A stretch of DNA of 64,000 nt from contig NZ_JBIGIA010000006.1 in assembly GCF_043555975.1 (NCBI RefSeq), positions 238,007-302,006 of the forward strand, read 5' to 3'. Shown here one piece after another: positions 26,680-38,108 of this stretch. The notes under the pieces are model-generated. The model was not told the origin of the DNA, ran no database searches, and worked only from the letters and a program-made list of their open reading frames with translations. The first letter of the stretch is position 1, and each line of letters begins with the position of its first letter. Made by a program: the position numbers and the translations under genes. The stretch comes from Pelomonas nitida. Lineage in GTDB: Bacteria > Pseudomonadota > Gammaproteobacteria > Burkholderiales > Burkholderiaceae_C.

Positions 26680-26712
26680 GCGTCACGCCAAACACGTTGC
26701 TGGGAACTCCAA

Positions 26713-27189
26713 ATGGGTATTGAAGGCGTCTTGAAAGAGGGCTTCGTCACCACGTCGGTCGACAAGCTCATCAACTGGTCCAAGACGGGCTCGCTCTGGC
26801 CGATGACGTTCGGCCTGGCTTGCTGTGCGGTGGAGATGATGCACGCGGGCGCCGCGCGCTACGACATCGACCGCTTCGGCATGCTGTTCCGTCCGAGCCC
26901 GCGGCAATCCGACCTGATGATCGTGGCCGGCACGCTGTGCAACAAGATGGCGCCGGCGCTGCGCAAGGTCTACGACCAGATGGCCGAGCCGCGCTGGGTG
27001 CTGTCGATGGGTTCCTGCGCCAACGGCGGTGGCTACTATCACTACAGCTATTCCGTCGTGCGGGGCTGTGATCGCATCGTGCCGGTGGACGTCTACGTGC
27101 CCGGCTGTCCGCCGACCGCCGAGGCGCTGCTCTACGGCATCCTGCAGTTGCAGGCCAAGATCCGCCGCGAAAACACCATCGCCCGCTGA
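26713..27189 (+). CDS. nuoB: NADH-quinone oxidoreductase subunit B
   Basis: A 158-residue connecting-module subunit holding cluster N2, the last Fe-S centre before quinone. The adjacent cysteines Cys37-Cys38 are in FGLACCAVEMM; the others are in MGSCANGGG and YVPGCPPTAEAL. The protein is soluble and docks between the peripheral arm and the membrane arm. Spacing to nuoA is 33 bp and to nuoC 8 bp. Confidence 0.97.
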   Translation: MGIEGVLKEGFVTTSVDKLINWSKTGSLWPMTFGLACCAVEMMHAGAARYDIDRFGMLFRPSPRQSDLMIVAGTLCNKMAPALRKVYDQMAEPRWVLSMGSCANGGGYYHYSYSVVRGCDRIVPVDVYVPGCPPTAEALLYGILQLQAKIRRENTIAR

Positions 27190-27197
27190 GCTGCAGG

Positions 27198-27794
27198 ATG
27201 AGTCAACACCTCGAAACCCTGGCCCAGCAGATTGGCGCCATCCTCGGCGAGCGCGTCGTCGAACTCAAGAATGCACTCGGCGAGCTGACGCTGACCGTGC
27301 GCGCTGCCGACTATCTCGACGTCGCCCGCACGCTGCACGATCACGCCGATCTCAAGCTCGAGCAGCTGATCGACCTCTGCGGCGTCGATTACAGCGACTA
27401 CGGCAACGGCGGCTATGAAGGTGCGCGTTTCGCTGTCGTCAGCCACCTGTTGTCCGTCAAGCACAACTTCCGCCTGCGCCTGAAGGTGTTCGCGACCGAT
27501 GACGATTTCCCTTGCGTGGCCTCGGTCACGCCGGTGTGGAACTCGGCCAACTGGTTCGAGCGTGAGGCGTTCGACATGTATGGCGTCATCTTCGACGGCC
27601 ACAACGACCTTCGCCGCATCCTGACGGACTACGGCTTCATCGGCCACCCGATGCGCAAGGACTTCCCGGTGTCGGGTCATGTCGAGATGCGCTACGACGC
27701 CGAGCAAAAGCGCGTGGTCTATCAGCCGGTGACCATCGAGCCGCGCGAGATCACGCCGCGCATCATCCGCGAAGACAAGTACGGCGGCCTGTAA
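27198..27794 (+). CDS. nuoC: NADH-quinone oxidoreductase subunit C
   Basis: A 198-residue 30-kDa subunit, separate from NuoD (not the fused NuoCD of E. coli). The family signature is WFEREAFDMYGVIFDGH, followed by LRRILTDYGFIGHPMRKDFP. It contributes to the connecting module with NuoB and NuoD. The short C-terminus IIREDKYGGL is usual for betaproteobacteria. Confidence 0.96.
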   Translation: MSQHLETLAQQIGAILGERVVELKNALGELTLTVRAADYLDVARTLHDHADLKLEQLIDLCGVDYSDYGNGGYEGARFAVVSHLLSVKHNFRLRLKVFATDDDFPCVASVTPVWNSANWFEREAFDMYGVIFDGHNDLRRILTDYGFIGHPMRKDFPVSGHVEMRYDAEQKRVVYQPVTIEPREITPRIIREDKYGGL

Positions 27795-27805
27795 GTCGAA
27801 CAGCC

Positions 27806-29059
27806 ATGGCAGAAATCAAGAACTACACGCTGAACTTCGGCCCTCAGCACCCGGCCGCACACGGCGTGCTGCGCCTGGTGCTGGAGCTGGACGGTGAAGT
27901 CATCCAGCGCGCCGACCCGCACATCGGCCTGCTGCACCGAGCCACCGAGAAGCTGGCCGAGAGCAAGACCTTCATCCAGTCGCTGCCCTACATGGACCGT
28001 CTCGACTACGTGTCGATGATGGCCAACGAGCATGCCTACTGCCTGGCCATCGAGAAGATGCTGGGCATCGACGTGCCGATCCGTGCGCAGTACATCCGCG
28101 TCATGTTCGCGGAGCTGACCCGCATCCTGAACCACCTGCTGTGGCTGGGCTGTCATGGGCTGGACTGCGGTGCGATGAACATCCTCATCTACTGCTTCCG
28201 CGAGCGTGAGGACATCTTCGACATGTACGAGGCGGTGTCGGGCGCGCGCATGCACGCGGCCTATTTCCGTCCGGGTGGCGTTTATCGTGACCTGCCGGAC
28301 ACGATGCCTCAGTACCAGGTCAGCAAGATCCGCAACGCCAAGGCGATTGCGCAGATGAACGAGAACCGTCAGGGCTCGCTGCTGGACTTCATCGAGGACT
28401 TCGCCAAGCGCCTGCCGAAGAACATCGACGACTACGAAACGCTGCTGACGGACAACCGCATCTGGAAGCAGCGCACGGTCGGCATCGGCGTCGTGTCGCC
28501 GGAGCGTGCGCTCAACATGGGCTTCACGGGCGCCATGCTGCGCGGCTCGGGCATCGCCTGGGACCTGCGCAAGAAGCAGCCGTACGACGTGTACGACAAG
28601 ATGGATTTCGACATCCCGGTCGGCACCAATGGCGACACCTACGACCGCTACGTGGTGCGCGTCGAGGAAATGCGTCAGTCCAACCGCATCGTGCAGCAGT
28701 GCGTGCAGTGGCTCAAGGCCAACCCCGGTCCGGTCATCACCGACAACCACAAGGTGGCGCCGCCGGCCCGCGTGGACATGAAGTCCAGCATGGAAGAGCT
28801 GATCCACCACTTCAAGCTCTTCACGGAAGGTTTCCACGTGCCCGCGGGCGAGGCCTATGCGGCTGTCGAGCACCCGAAGGGCGAATTCGGCATCTACATG
28901 GTCAGCGACGGTGCCAACAAGCCGTATCGCCTGAAGATCCGCGCACCGGGCTTTGCCCACCTCGCGGCTCTGGACGAAATGGGCAAGGGCCACATGATCG
29001 CGGACGCCGTGGCCATCATCGGCACGATGGACATCGTGTTCGGCGAAATCGATCGTTGA
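27806..29059 (+). CDS. nuoD: NADH-quinone oxidoreductase subunit D
   Basis: A 417-residue 49-kDa subunit that helps form the quinone-binding pocket. It opens NYTLNFGPQHPAAHGVLRL, the signature with the quinone-proximal histidine, and continues HRATEKLAESKTFIQSLPYM. The C-terminus MDIVFGEIDR is fully conserved. It starts 11 bp after nuoC. Confidence 0.97.
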   Translation: MAEIKNYTLNFGPQHPAAHGVLRLVLELDGEVIQRADPHIGLLHRATEKLAESKTFIQSLPYMDRLDYVSMMANEHAYCLAIEKMLGIDVPIRAQYIRVMFAELTRILNHLLWLGCHGLDCGAMNILIYCFREREDIFDMYEAVSGARMHAAYFRPGGVYRDLPDTMPQYQVSKIRNAKAIAQMNENRQGSLLDFIEDFAKRLPKNIDDYETLLTDNRIWKQRTVGIGVVSPERALNMGFTGAMLRGSGIAWDLRKKQPYDVYDKMDFDIPVGTNGDTYDRYVVRVEEMRQSNRIVQQCVQWLKANPGPVITDNHKVAPPARVDMKSSMEELIHHFKLFTEGFHVPAGEAYAAVEHPKGEFGIYMVSDGANKPYRLKIRAPGFAHLAALDEMGKGHMIADAVAIIGTMDIVFGEIDR

Positions 29060-29069
29060 CAGGCACACG

Positions 29070-29582
29070 ATGACGAGCAGCACCGACTACACCCTCAGCG
29101 ACGCGACCCGCGCTCGCTTCGACCGCGAGGTCGCCAAGTACCCCTACGACCTGCGCCAGTCCGCCGTCATGGCCTGCCTGGCCATCGTGCAGCAGGAAGA
29201 AGGCTTTGTGTCGCGGGCGGCCGAAGACGCCATCGCGGCCCACCTCGGCATGCCGGCCATCGCCGTCTACGAGGTGACGACCTTCTACAACATGTACAAC
29301 CAGCGGCCGGTCGGCAAGTTCAAGCTGAACGTCTGCGCGAACCTGCCATGCCAACTGCGTGATGGCCAGAAGGCGCTCGATCACCTGTGCAGCAAGCTCG
29401 GCATCGAGCAGGGCGGCACGACGGCTGACGGCCTGTTCACCGTGCAGAAGAGCGAGTGCCTGGGCGCCTGCGCCGATTCGCCGGTCATGCTGGTCAACGA
29501 TCGCCAGATGTGCAGCTTCATGAGCAACGACCGCCTCGACCAACTGGTCGACACGCTGCGCGCCGAAGCGGCCAAGGGCTGA
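29070..29582 (+). CDS. nuoE: NADH-quinone oxidoreductase subunit E
   Basis: A 170-residue 24-kDa subunit carrying the [2Fe-2S] centre N1a. The ligand cysteines lie in VCANLPCQL and in SECLGACADSPV. TTFYNMYNQRPVGKF is the family signature before the first pair. It forms the NADH-dehydrogenase module with NuoF and part of NuoG. Confidence 0.96.
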   Translation: MTSSTDYTLSDATRARFDREVAKYPYDLRQSAVMACLAIVQQEEGFVSRAAEDAIAAHLGMPAIAVYEVTTFYNMYNQRPVGKFKLNVCANLPCQLRDGQKALDHLCSKLGIEQGGTTADGLFTVQKSECLGACADSPVMLVNDRQMCSFMSNDRLDQLVDTLRAEAAKG

Positions 29583-29590
29583 GGACAACG

Positions 29591-30931
29591 ATGCTGGACC
29601 TCTCCAAATTCCAAAGCACGGGCGCCGAGACCTGCTTCCACGGCCGCCACATCACGCCGCAGATCTATGCAGACCTGAACGGCAAGAACTGGTCGATCAA
29701 GGACTATGAGGCGCGCGGCGGCTACGCGGCGCTGCGCAAGATCCTCGGCAAGGACGGTGGCGAAGGCCTGACGGCCGATCAGGTGATCGCCGAGGTCAAG
29801 ACGTCGGCACTGCGCGGCCGTGGCGGCGCGGGCTTCCCGACGGGCCTGAAGTGGAGCTTCATGCCCCGCCAGTTCCCGGGCCAGAAGTACCTCGTCTGCA
29901 ATTCCGACGAGGGCGAGCCGGGCACCTGCAAGGACCGCGAGATCCTGATGCACAACCCGCATCAGGTCATCGAGGGCATGATCATCGCGGCCTACGCGAT
30001 GGGCATCACGGTGGGCTACAACTACATCCACGGCGAGATCTTCGAGGTGTACGAACGCTTCGAGGCTGCCCTGGAAGAGGCCCGCGTGGCGGGCTACCTC
30101 GGCGACAAGATCATGGGCTCGGGCTTCAGCTTCCAGCTGCATGCGCACCATGGTTTCGGCGCCTACATCTGCGGCGAGGAAACTGCGCTGCTGGAGTCGC
30201 TGGAAGGCAAGAAGGGCCAGCCGCGCTTCAAGCCGCCGTTCCCGGCCAGTTTCGGCCTGTACGGCAAGCCCACCACCATCAACAACACCGAGACCTTCGC
30301 CGCGGTGCCCTGGATCATCCGCAATGGCGGCCAGGCCTACCTCGAGATCGGCAAGCCGAACAACGGCGGCACCAAGCTGTTCTCGGTGTCGGGTGACGTG
30401 GAGAAGCCGGGCAATTTCGAGATCCCGCTGGGCACGCCGTTCTCGACGCTGCTGGAGCTGGCTGGCGGCGTGCGCAAGGGCCGCAAGCTCAAGGCCGTGA
30501 TTCCTGGTGGTTCATCCGCCCCGGTGTTGCCTGCCGACGTGATGATGCAGTGCACGATGGACTATGACTCCATCGCCAAGGCCGGCTCCATGCTGGGCTC
30601 GGGTGCCGTCATCGTCATCGACGACTCGCGCTGCATGGTGCAGAGCCTGCTGCGTCTGTCCTACTTCTACAGCCACGAGTCCTGCGGCCAATGCACGCCT
30701 TGCCGCGAAGGCACGGGCTGGATGCACCGAGTGCTGGAGCGCATCTACCATGGCGAGGGCAGGGCGGAGGACATCGATCTGCTGAACTCGGTGGCCGACA
30801 ACATCCAGGGCCGCACGATCTGCGCGTTGGGCGATGCCGCCGCGATGCCGGTGCGCGCCATGATCAAGCACTTCAAGCACGAGTTCGTGCACCTGATTGA
30901 ACACAAGAAGCCCCTGGTGGCTCCGACCTGA
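29591..30931 (+). CDS. nuoF: NADH-quinone oxidoreductase subunit F
   Basis: A 446-residue 51-kDa subunit, the site of NADH oxidation. GRGGAGFPTGLKWSF is the NADH/FMN glycine-rich motif, and NSDEGEPGTCKDRE belongs to the FMN site. ESCGQCTPCREGTGW provides cysteines of the [4Fe-4S] centre N3. The ATG at 29591 gives the standard MLDLSKFQ start; an in-frame upstream ATG lies within nuoE. Confidence 0.97.
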   Translation: MLDLSKFQSTGAETCFHGRHITPQIYADLNGKNWSIKDYEARGGYAALRKILGKDGGEGLTADQVIAEVKTSALRGRGGAGFPTGLKWSFMPRQFPGQKYLVCNSDEGEPGTCKDREILMHNPHQVIEGMIIAAYAMGITVGYNYIHGEIFEVYERFEAALEEARVAGYLGDKIMGSGFSFQLHAHHGFGAYICGEETALLESLEGKKGQPRFKPPFPASFGLYGKPTTINNTETFAAVPWIIRNGGQAYLEIGKPNNGGTKLFSVSGDVEKPGNFEIPLGTPFSTLLELAGGVRKGRKLKAVIPGGSSAPVLPADVMMQCTMDYDSIAKAGSMLGSGAVIVIDDSRCMVQSLLRLSYFYSHESCGQCTPCREGTGWMHRVLERIYHGEGRAEDIDLLNSVADNIQGRTICALGDAAAMPVRAMIKHFKHEFVHLIEHKKPLVAPT

Positions 30932-30952
30932 GCTGCCTAGGGAAACACCATC

Positions 30953-33259
30953 ATGGTTGAAATCGAACTCGACGGTCAGAAGGTCTCGGTCCAGGAAGGC
31001 AGCATGGTCATGCATGCAGCCGAGAAGGCCGGCGCCTACATCCCGCACTTCTGCTACCACAAGAAGCTCAGCATCGCGGCCAACTGCCGCATGTGCCTGG
31101 TGGACGTGGAGAAGGCGCCCAAGCCCATGCCTGCCTGCGCGACACCGGTCACGCAGGGCATGATCGTTCGCACCAAGAGCGACAAGGCGATCAAGGCTCA
31201 GCAGGGCGTCATGGAATTCCTGCTGATCAACCACCCGCTGGACTGCCCGATCTGTGACCAGGGCGGCGAATGCCAACTGCAGGATCTGGCCGTCGGCTAT
31301 GGCGGCAGCAAGAGCCGCTACGTCGAAGAAAAGCGCGTCGTCTTCCACAAGAACGTCGGGCCGCTGATCTCCATGGAGGAGATGAGCCGCTGCATCCACT
31401 GCACCCGCTGCGTGCGCTTCGGCCAGGAAATCGCCGGCCAGATGGAGCTGGGCATGGCTCACCGCGGCGAGCACAGCGAGATCCAGACCTTCGTGGGCCG
31501 CACCGTCGACTCCGAGCTGTCGGGCAACATGATCGACATCTGCCCGGTCGGTGCGTTGACCAGCAAGCCCTTCCGCTACAGCGCCCGCACCTGGGAACTG
31601 TCGCGCCGCAAGAGCGTCAGCCCGCACGATTCCACCGGTGCGAACCTGGTCGTCCAGGTCAAGAACCACCAGGTCCTGCGCGTCGTGCCGCTGGAGAACG
31701 AGGACGTCAACGAATGCTGGATCGCCGACCGCGATCGCTTCAGCTACGAGGCCCTCAACAGCGACGCCCGCCTGACCGCCCCCATGATCAAGCAGGGCGG
31801 TGCGTGGAAGCAGGTCGACTGGACTATCGCGCTCGAATACATCGCCAACGGCTTGAAGACCATCAAGGCCGATCACGGCGCCGCTGCCATCGGCGCGCTC
31901 GCTTCGGCCCACAGCACGGTCGAGGAACTGCACCTGCTGGCGCAACTCGTGCGCGGCCTGGGCAGCGACAACATCGACCACCGCCTGCGCCACAGCGACT
32001 TCGGCAATGCGGCCCCGGCCGGCAATGCACGCTGGCTGGGCAGCAGCATCGCCAGCCTGTCCGAACTGGACCGTGCGCTGGTGGTTGGCTCTAACCTGCG
32101 CAAGGATCACCCGCTCTTCGCCGCACGTCTGCGCCACGCCGCGCGCCGTGGCGCCGCCGTGCATCGCATCGGCCTGAGCAGCGATGACTGGCTGATGCCG
32201 CTGGCGGGCTCGCTGTCGGTCGCGCCGTCGGGCTGGGTTCAGGCCCTGGCCGACGTGGCCGCCGCCATCGGCGCCGGTGCGCCGCTGGCCGGCACTGCAA
32301 CGGCCGAGGCCCAGGCCATCGCCGCGAGCCTGCAATCGGGTCGCGCGAAGGCCGTGCTGCTCGGCAACGCCGCCGCCGAACATCCGCAGGCGACCAGCCT
32401 GCTGGCCCTGGCGCAGTGGATCGCGCAGCAGACGGGAGCGAGCGTTGGCTACCTGACCGCCGATGCCAACACCGTTGGCGCGCAACTGGTGAAGGCGCAG
32501 CCGCAGATCGACGGCCTGAACGCCGGCCAGATGCTGTCGGGCACGGCCTTGAAGGCCGCCGTGCTGCTGAACACCGATCCGGTGCTGGACGCCGCGAACG
32601 CCGCTGGCGCCGCCAAGGCACTCGACGCAGCTGAGATGGTGGTCGTGCTGAGCCCGTTCAAGAGCGGTCTGGAATACGCCGACGTCGTGCTGCCGATCGC
32701 ACCGTTCACCGAAACCTCAGGCAGCTTCGTGAATGCCGAGGGCCGCCTGCAGAGTTTTGTTGGCGTCGTGCGTCCGCTGGCTGAGACTCGCCCGGCCTGG
32801 AAGGTGCTGCGCGTGCTGGGCAACCTGCTGGGCCTGCCGGGCTTCGACCAGGACAGCTCCGAGCAGGTGCGCGAGCAAGCGCTGGGTGGCGATCTCACGG
32901 TGCGACTGAGCAACGCGGCCGGCGCCGTGACGCCGGTGGCTGCGCGAGGTGAGGGCGTCGAGCGCTTCGGCAACCTGCCCATCTACGCGGCGGATGCGCT
33001 GGTGCGCAATGCCAGCTCGCTGCAGCTGACGGCCGATGGCCGCGAGGCCGCGACCGTCGGCCTGCCGGCCAGCCTCTGGCAGCAACTGGCGCTGAAGGAT
33101 GGCGACCTCGTGCGCGTGGTCCAGGACGGCGGAGCCGCCCAACTGCCGGCACGGCTGGAAGCCGGCCTGCCTGACGGTGTGGCCCGTGTGCCTGCCGGTC
33201 TGCCGCAAACCGCTGCTCTGGGTGCCATCTTCGGCACGCTGAGCATCAGCAAGGTCTGA
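30953..33259 (+). CDS. nuoG: NADH-quinone oxidoreductase subunit G
   Basis: A 768-residue 75-kDa subunit. The N-terminal ferredoxin-like domain ligates a [2Fe-2S] centre (FCYHKKLSIAANCRMCLV). Further Fe-S ligands follow in HPLDCPICDQGGECQLQD and CIHCTRCVRFGQEI. The molybdopterin-oxidoreductase-like domain (from about 220) has lost cofactor use. Its C-terminal part is very Ala-rich (NAAGAVTPVAA), a low-complexity feature of this family in betaproteobacteria. It lies 21 bp after nuoF. Confidence 0.96.
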   Translation: MVEIELDGQKVSVQEGSMVMHAAEKAGAYIPHFCYHKKLSIAANCRMCLVDVEKAPKPMPACATPVTQGMIVRTKSDKAIKAQQGVMEFLLINHPLDCPICDQGGECQLQDLAVGYGGSKSRYVEEKRVVFHKNVGPLISMEEMSRCIHCTRCVRFGQEIAGQMELGMAHRGEHSEIQTFVGRTVDSELSGNMIDICPVGALTSKPFRYSARTWELSRRKSVSPHDSTGANLVVQVKNHQVLRVVPLENEDVNECWIADRDRFSYEALNSDARLTAPMIKQGGAWKQVDWTIALEYIANGLKTIKADHGAAAIGALASAHSTVEELHLLAQLVRGLGSDNIDHRLRHSDFGNAAPAGNARWLGSSIASLSELDRALVVGSNLRKDHPLFAARLRHAARRGAAVHRIGLSSDDWLMPLAGSLSVAPSGWVQALADVAAAIGAGAPLAGTATAEAQAIAASLQSGRAKAVLLGNAAAEHPQATSLLALAQWIAQQTGASVGYLTADANTVGAQLVKAQPQIDGLNAGQMLSGTALKAAVLLNTDPVLDAANAAGAAKALDAAEMVVVLSPFKSGLEYADVVLPIAPFTETSGSFVNAEGRLQSFVGVVRPLAETRPAWKVLRVLGNLLGLPGFDQDSSEQVREQALGGDLTVRLSNAAGAVTPVAARGEGVERFGNLPIYAADALVRNASSLQLTADGREAATVGLPASLWQQLALKDGDLVRVVQDGGAAQLPARLEAGLPDGVARVPAGLPQTAALGAIFGTLSISKV

Positions 33260-33273
33260 GGGAGCCTGAACCC

Positions 33274-34371
33274 ATGATCGACACCCTCTACCAAAACGGC
33301 GCTTCGCTGCTGGGGGCCTTGTGGCCGCTGGTCTGGAGCCTGCTGAAGATCGTCGCGGTGATCCTGCCGCTGCTGGGCTGCGTGGCCTACCTGACGCTGT
33401 GGGAGCGCAAGGCCATCGGCTGGTCGCAGATCCGCCCGGGCCCCAACCGCGTGGGCCCCTACGGCCTGCTGACCCCCATCGCCGACGCGGTGAAGCTGAT
33501 CTTCAAGGAAATCATCAAGCCTGCTGCTGCCAGCAAGGGCTTGTTCTTCCTCGGTCCCGTCATGACCATCATGCCGGCGCTGGCCGCCTGGGCCGTCGTG
33601 CCGTTCGGTCCGGACGCAGCCGTGGCCAACGTCAATGCCGGCCTGCTGTTCCTGATGGCGATCACGTCGCTGGAGGTCTACGGCGTCATCATCGCCGGCT
33701 GGGCGTCCAACTCGAAGTACGCCTTCCTGGGCGCACTGCGGGCGTCGGCCCAGATGGTCTCTTATGAGATTGCGATGGGCTTCGCGCTGGTCATCGTGCT
33801 GATGGTCACGGGTAGCTTGAACATGACCGAGATCGTTCAGGCCCAGGAGCGCGGCTGGTTCGCCAGCCATGGCGTGAGCCTGCTGTCCTGGAACTGGCTG
33901 CCGCTGTTCCCGATCTTCATCGTCTACTTCATCTCGGGTCTGGCCGAAACCAACCGCCACCCGTTCGACGTCGTTGAAGGCGAATCGGAAATCGTTGCCG
34001 GCCACATGATCGAGTACTCGGGCATGTCGTTCGCGATGTTCTTCCTGGCCGAATACGCCAACATGATCCTGGTGTCGGCGCTGGCCGTCGTCATGTTCCT
34101 GGGTGGCTGGAGCGCACCGATCTCCTGGAGCCTGCTGGGCATGGAAGTGCCAGCCTTCTTCAAGAGCACGATGGCGTTCTGGAACTGGTTCTGGCTGTTC
34201 GCCAAGACCTTCTTCGTCGTCACGATGTTCCTGTGGGTGCGTGCCACGTTCCCGCGCTTCCGCTATGACCAGATCATGCGTCTGGGCTGGAAGATCTTCA
34301 TTCCCATCACGCTGATCTGGCTGGTCGTTGTCGGTGCCTGGATGCAGACCCCGTTCAACATCTGGAAGTGA
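33274..34371 (+). CDS. nuoH: NADH-quinone oxidoreductase subunit H
   Basis: A 365-residue integral membrane subunit with eight or so helices, joining the membrane arm to the quinone site. Conserved segments are LTLWERKAIGWSQIRPGPNR and SGLAETNRHPFDVVEGESE (acidic loop near the quinone tunnel). The C-terminus MQTPFNIWK is usual. Ten bases separate its stop from the nuoI start. Confidence 0.97.
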   Translation: MIDTLYQNGASLLGALWPLVWSLLKIVAVILPLLGCVAYLTLWERKAIGWSQIRPGPNRVGPYGLLTPIADAVKLIFKEIIKPAAASKGLFFLGPVMTIMPALAAWAVVPFGPDAAVANVNAGLLFLMAITSLEVYGVIIAGWASNSKYAFLGALRASAQMVSYEIAMGFALVIVLMVTGSLNMTEIVQAQERGWFASHGVSLLSWNWLPLFPIFIVYFISGLAETNRHPFDVVEGESEIVAGHMIEYSGMSFAMFFLAEYANMILVSALAVVMFLGGWSAPISWSLLGMEVPAFFKSTMAFWNWFWLFAKTFFVVTMFLWVRATFPRFRYDQIMRLGWKIFIPITLIWLVVVGAWMQTPFNIWK

Positions 34372-34381
34372 GGCGGCGACC

Positions 34382-34870
34382 ATGACAGCAATCACGAATT
34401 TCGCGAAGACCTTCTTCCTCTGGGAACTGCTCAAGGGGATGAAGCTGACTGGCCGTCACTTCCTGTCGCGCAACATCACCGTCCAGTTCCCGGAAGAGAA
34501 GACGCCGCTGAGCCCGCGCTTCCGCGGCCTGCACGCGCTACGTCGTTACGAGAACGGCGAAGAGCGTTGCATCGCCTGCAAGCTCTGCGAGGCGGTCTGC
34601 CCGGCGATGGCCATCACGATCGAAAGCGACGTGCGCGCCGACGGCAGCCGTCGCACGACGCGCTACGACATCGACCTGACCAAGTGCATCTTCTGCGGCT
34701 TCTGCGAAGAAAGCTGCCCGGTGGACTCCATCGTCGAGACCAACATCTTCGAATACCACGGCGAGAAGCGTGGCGACCTGTACTTCACCAAGGACATGCT
34801 GCTGGCGGTCGGTGACAAGTACGAGCCTCAGATTGCGGCGCAAAAGGAGGCAGACGCCAAATATCGCTGA
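34382..34870 (+). CDS. nuoI: NADH-quinone oxidoreductase subunit I
   Basis: A 162-residue subunit with two [4Fe-4S] clusters (N6a and N6b). The ligands are in CIACKLCEAVCP and CIFCGFCEESCP. The ATG at 34382 is the family start (MTAITNFAKTFFLWELLKG); the in-frame one upstream lies within nuoH. It is followed by a 147-bp spacer before nuoJ, the largest gap inside the nuo operon. Confidence 0.97.
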   Translation: MTAITNFAKTFFLWELLKGMKLTGRHFLSRNITVQFPEEKTPLSPRFRGLHALRRYENGEERCIACKLCEAVCPAMAITIESDVRADGSRRTTRYDIDLTKCIFCGFCEESCPVDSIVETNIFEYHGEKRGDLYFTKDMLLAVGDKYEPQIAAQKEADAKYR

Positions 34871-35017
34871 CCCCTCGTCCGGGAGTGCCCGGTCGGTCCC
34901 GCGAAGGGACGCAGACGGACCCAGGCCGACGCCTGGCCCGCCATCTGCCCGGATCGTCCTTGTGACGGCCCGGCGGTCGATCCGGATCAAAAGTCAGAAG
35001 TGTTTGCCCGAGTACAT
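34871..35017 (+). other. nuoI-nuoJ spacer with three consecutive hairpins
   Basis: Three perfect small stems lie in a row: CCGGG/CCCGG (34879-34892, 4-nt loop), GTCCC/GGGAC (34896-34910, 5-nt loop) and CCAGGC/GCCTGG (34921-34936, 4-nt loop). None has a T run, so mRNA processing or stability is more likely than termination. A strong nuoJ ribosome site is not obvious. Confidence 0.65.
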
Positions 35018-35659
35018 ATGGACATCACGACCATCCTCTTCTACGTCTTCTCCGGCATCCTGCTGGTGAGTTCGTTCCGCGTCATCACGGCGCGCAGCAC
35101 GGTGCATGCCGCGCTGTTCCTGATCCTGTCGTTCTTCACGGCTTCCTGCCTGTGGATGCTGCTGAAGGCCGAGTTCCTCGCCATTGCGCTGGTGCTGGTC
35201 TATATCGGCGCGGTCATGGTGCTGTTCCTGTTCGTCGTCATGATGCTGGACTTGAACACGGACAGTCTGCGTGAAGGCTTCTGGACGCACATGCCGGTTG
35301 CGGCGGTCATCGGCGCGTTGATCGCGTTCGAGATGGGCATCGTGCTGATGGGTGGCTTCCAGGTCAGCGAGGCGCCCGTCGCCACCGCAGCCCAGATCCA
35401 GCAGGGCAACACCAAGCTGCTCGGCATCGAGATCTACACGAACTACCTGTATCCGCTGCAGATCGCTGCCGTGCTGCTGCTGGTCGCCATCGTCGCGGCC
35501 ATCGCGCTGACGCTGCGCCGCCGCAAGGATTCCCGAGCGATGGACGCGTCGGAGCAGGTCAAGGTCACGAAGGCGGACCGCCTGCGCATCGTCAAGATGG
35601 CACCGACCGTCGCTGCCCCCGCGCAGCCCGCAGCACCCACCGAAGGAGGCCAGGCATGA
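35018..35659 (+). CDS. nuoJ: NADH-quinone oxidoreductase subunit J
   Basis: A 213-residue membrane subunit with five helices, including the conserved third helix ALVLVYIGAVMVLFLFVVMMLD (split here), which holds the pi-bulge near the E-channel. A charged C-terminal tail (RRRKDSRAMDASEQ, then Pro/Ala-rich) is longer than in E. coli. I chose the ATG at 35018 (MDITTILFY); six codons upstream there is another in frame. Its stop overlaps nuoK by four bases (ATGA). Confidence 0.94.
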   Translation: MDITTILFYVFSGILLVSSFRVITARSTVHAALFLILSFFTASCLWMLLKAEFLAIALVLVYIGAVMVLFLFVVMMLDLNTDSLREGFWTHMPVAAVIGALIAFEMGIVLMGGFQVSEAPVATAAQIQQGNTKLLGIEIYTNYLYPLQIAAVLLLVAIVAAIALTLRRRKDSRAMDASEQVKVTKADRLRIVKMAPTVAAPAQPAAPTEGGQA

Positions 35660-35988
35660 TCGGCGCCGCTGGATTGACCCTGGGACATTTCCTGACGCTG
35701 GGCGCGATGCTGTTCGCGCTGTCGGTGATCGGGATCTTCCTGAACCGCAAGAACCTGATCGTGCTGCTGATGGCCATCGAGCTGATGCTGCTGGCCGTCA
35801 ACCTGAACTTCGTCGCCTTCTCGCACTATCTGCCGGTTGAGGCCGACAAGATGGCCGGGCAGGTCTTCGTGTTCTTCATCCTGACCGTCGCGGCGGCCGA
35901 GTCGGCCATTGGCCTGGCCATCCTCGTGGTGCTGTTCCGCAACCGCGCCAGCATCAACGTCGAGGAACTCGACGCGCTGAAGGGCTGA
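35656..35988 (+). CDS. nuoK: NADH-quinone oxidoreductase subunit K
   Basis: A 110-residue, three-helix membrane subunit. Signature segments are GLTLGHFLTLGAMLFALSVI and LLMAIELMLLAVNLNF, with the essential glutamate (E in MAIELML) of the proton path. FFILTVAAAESAIGLAI holds the second conserved glutamate. Translation is coupled to nuoJ through the ATGA overlap. Confidence 0.96.
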   Translation: MIGAAGLTLGHFLTLGAMLFALSVIGIFLNRKNLIVLLMAIELMLLAVNLNFVAFSHYLPVEADKMAGQVFVFFILTVAAAESAIGLAILVVLFRNRASINVEELDALKG

Positions 35989-36012
35989 TCGACAAGGACA
36001 CAGGCGAAAAAG

Positions 36013-38088
<2,076 letters not shown>

Positions 38089-38108
38089 GCGAGAGGCGGA
38101 GAACAAGA

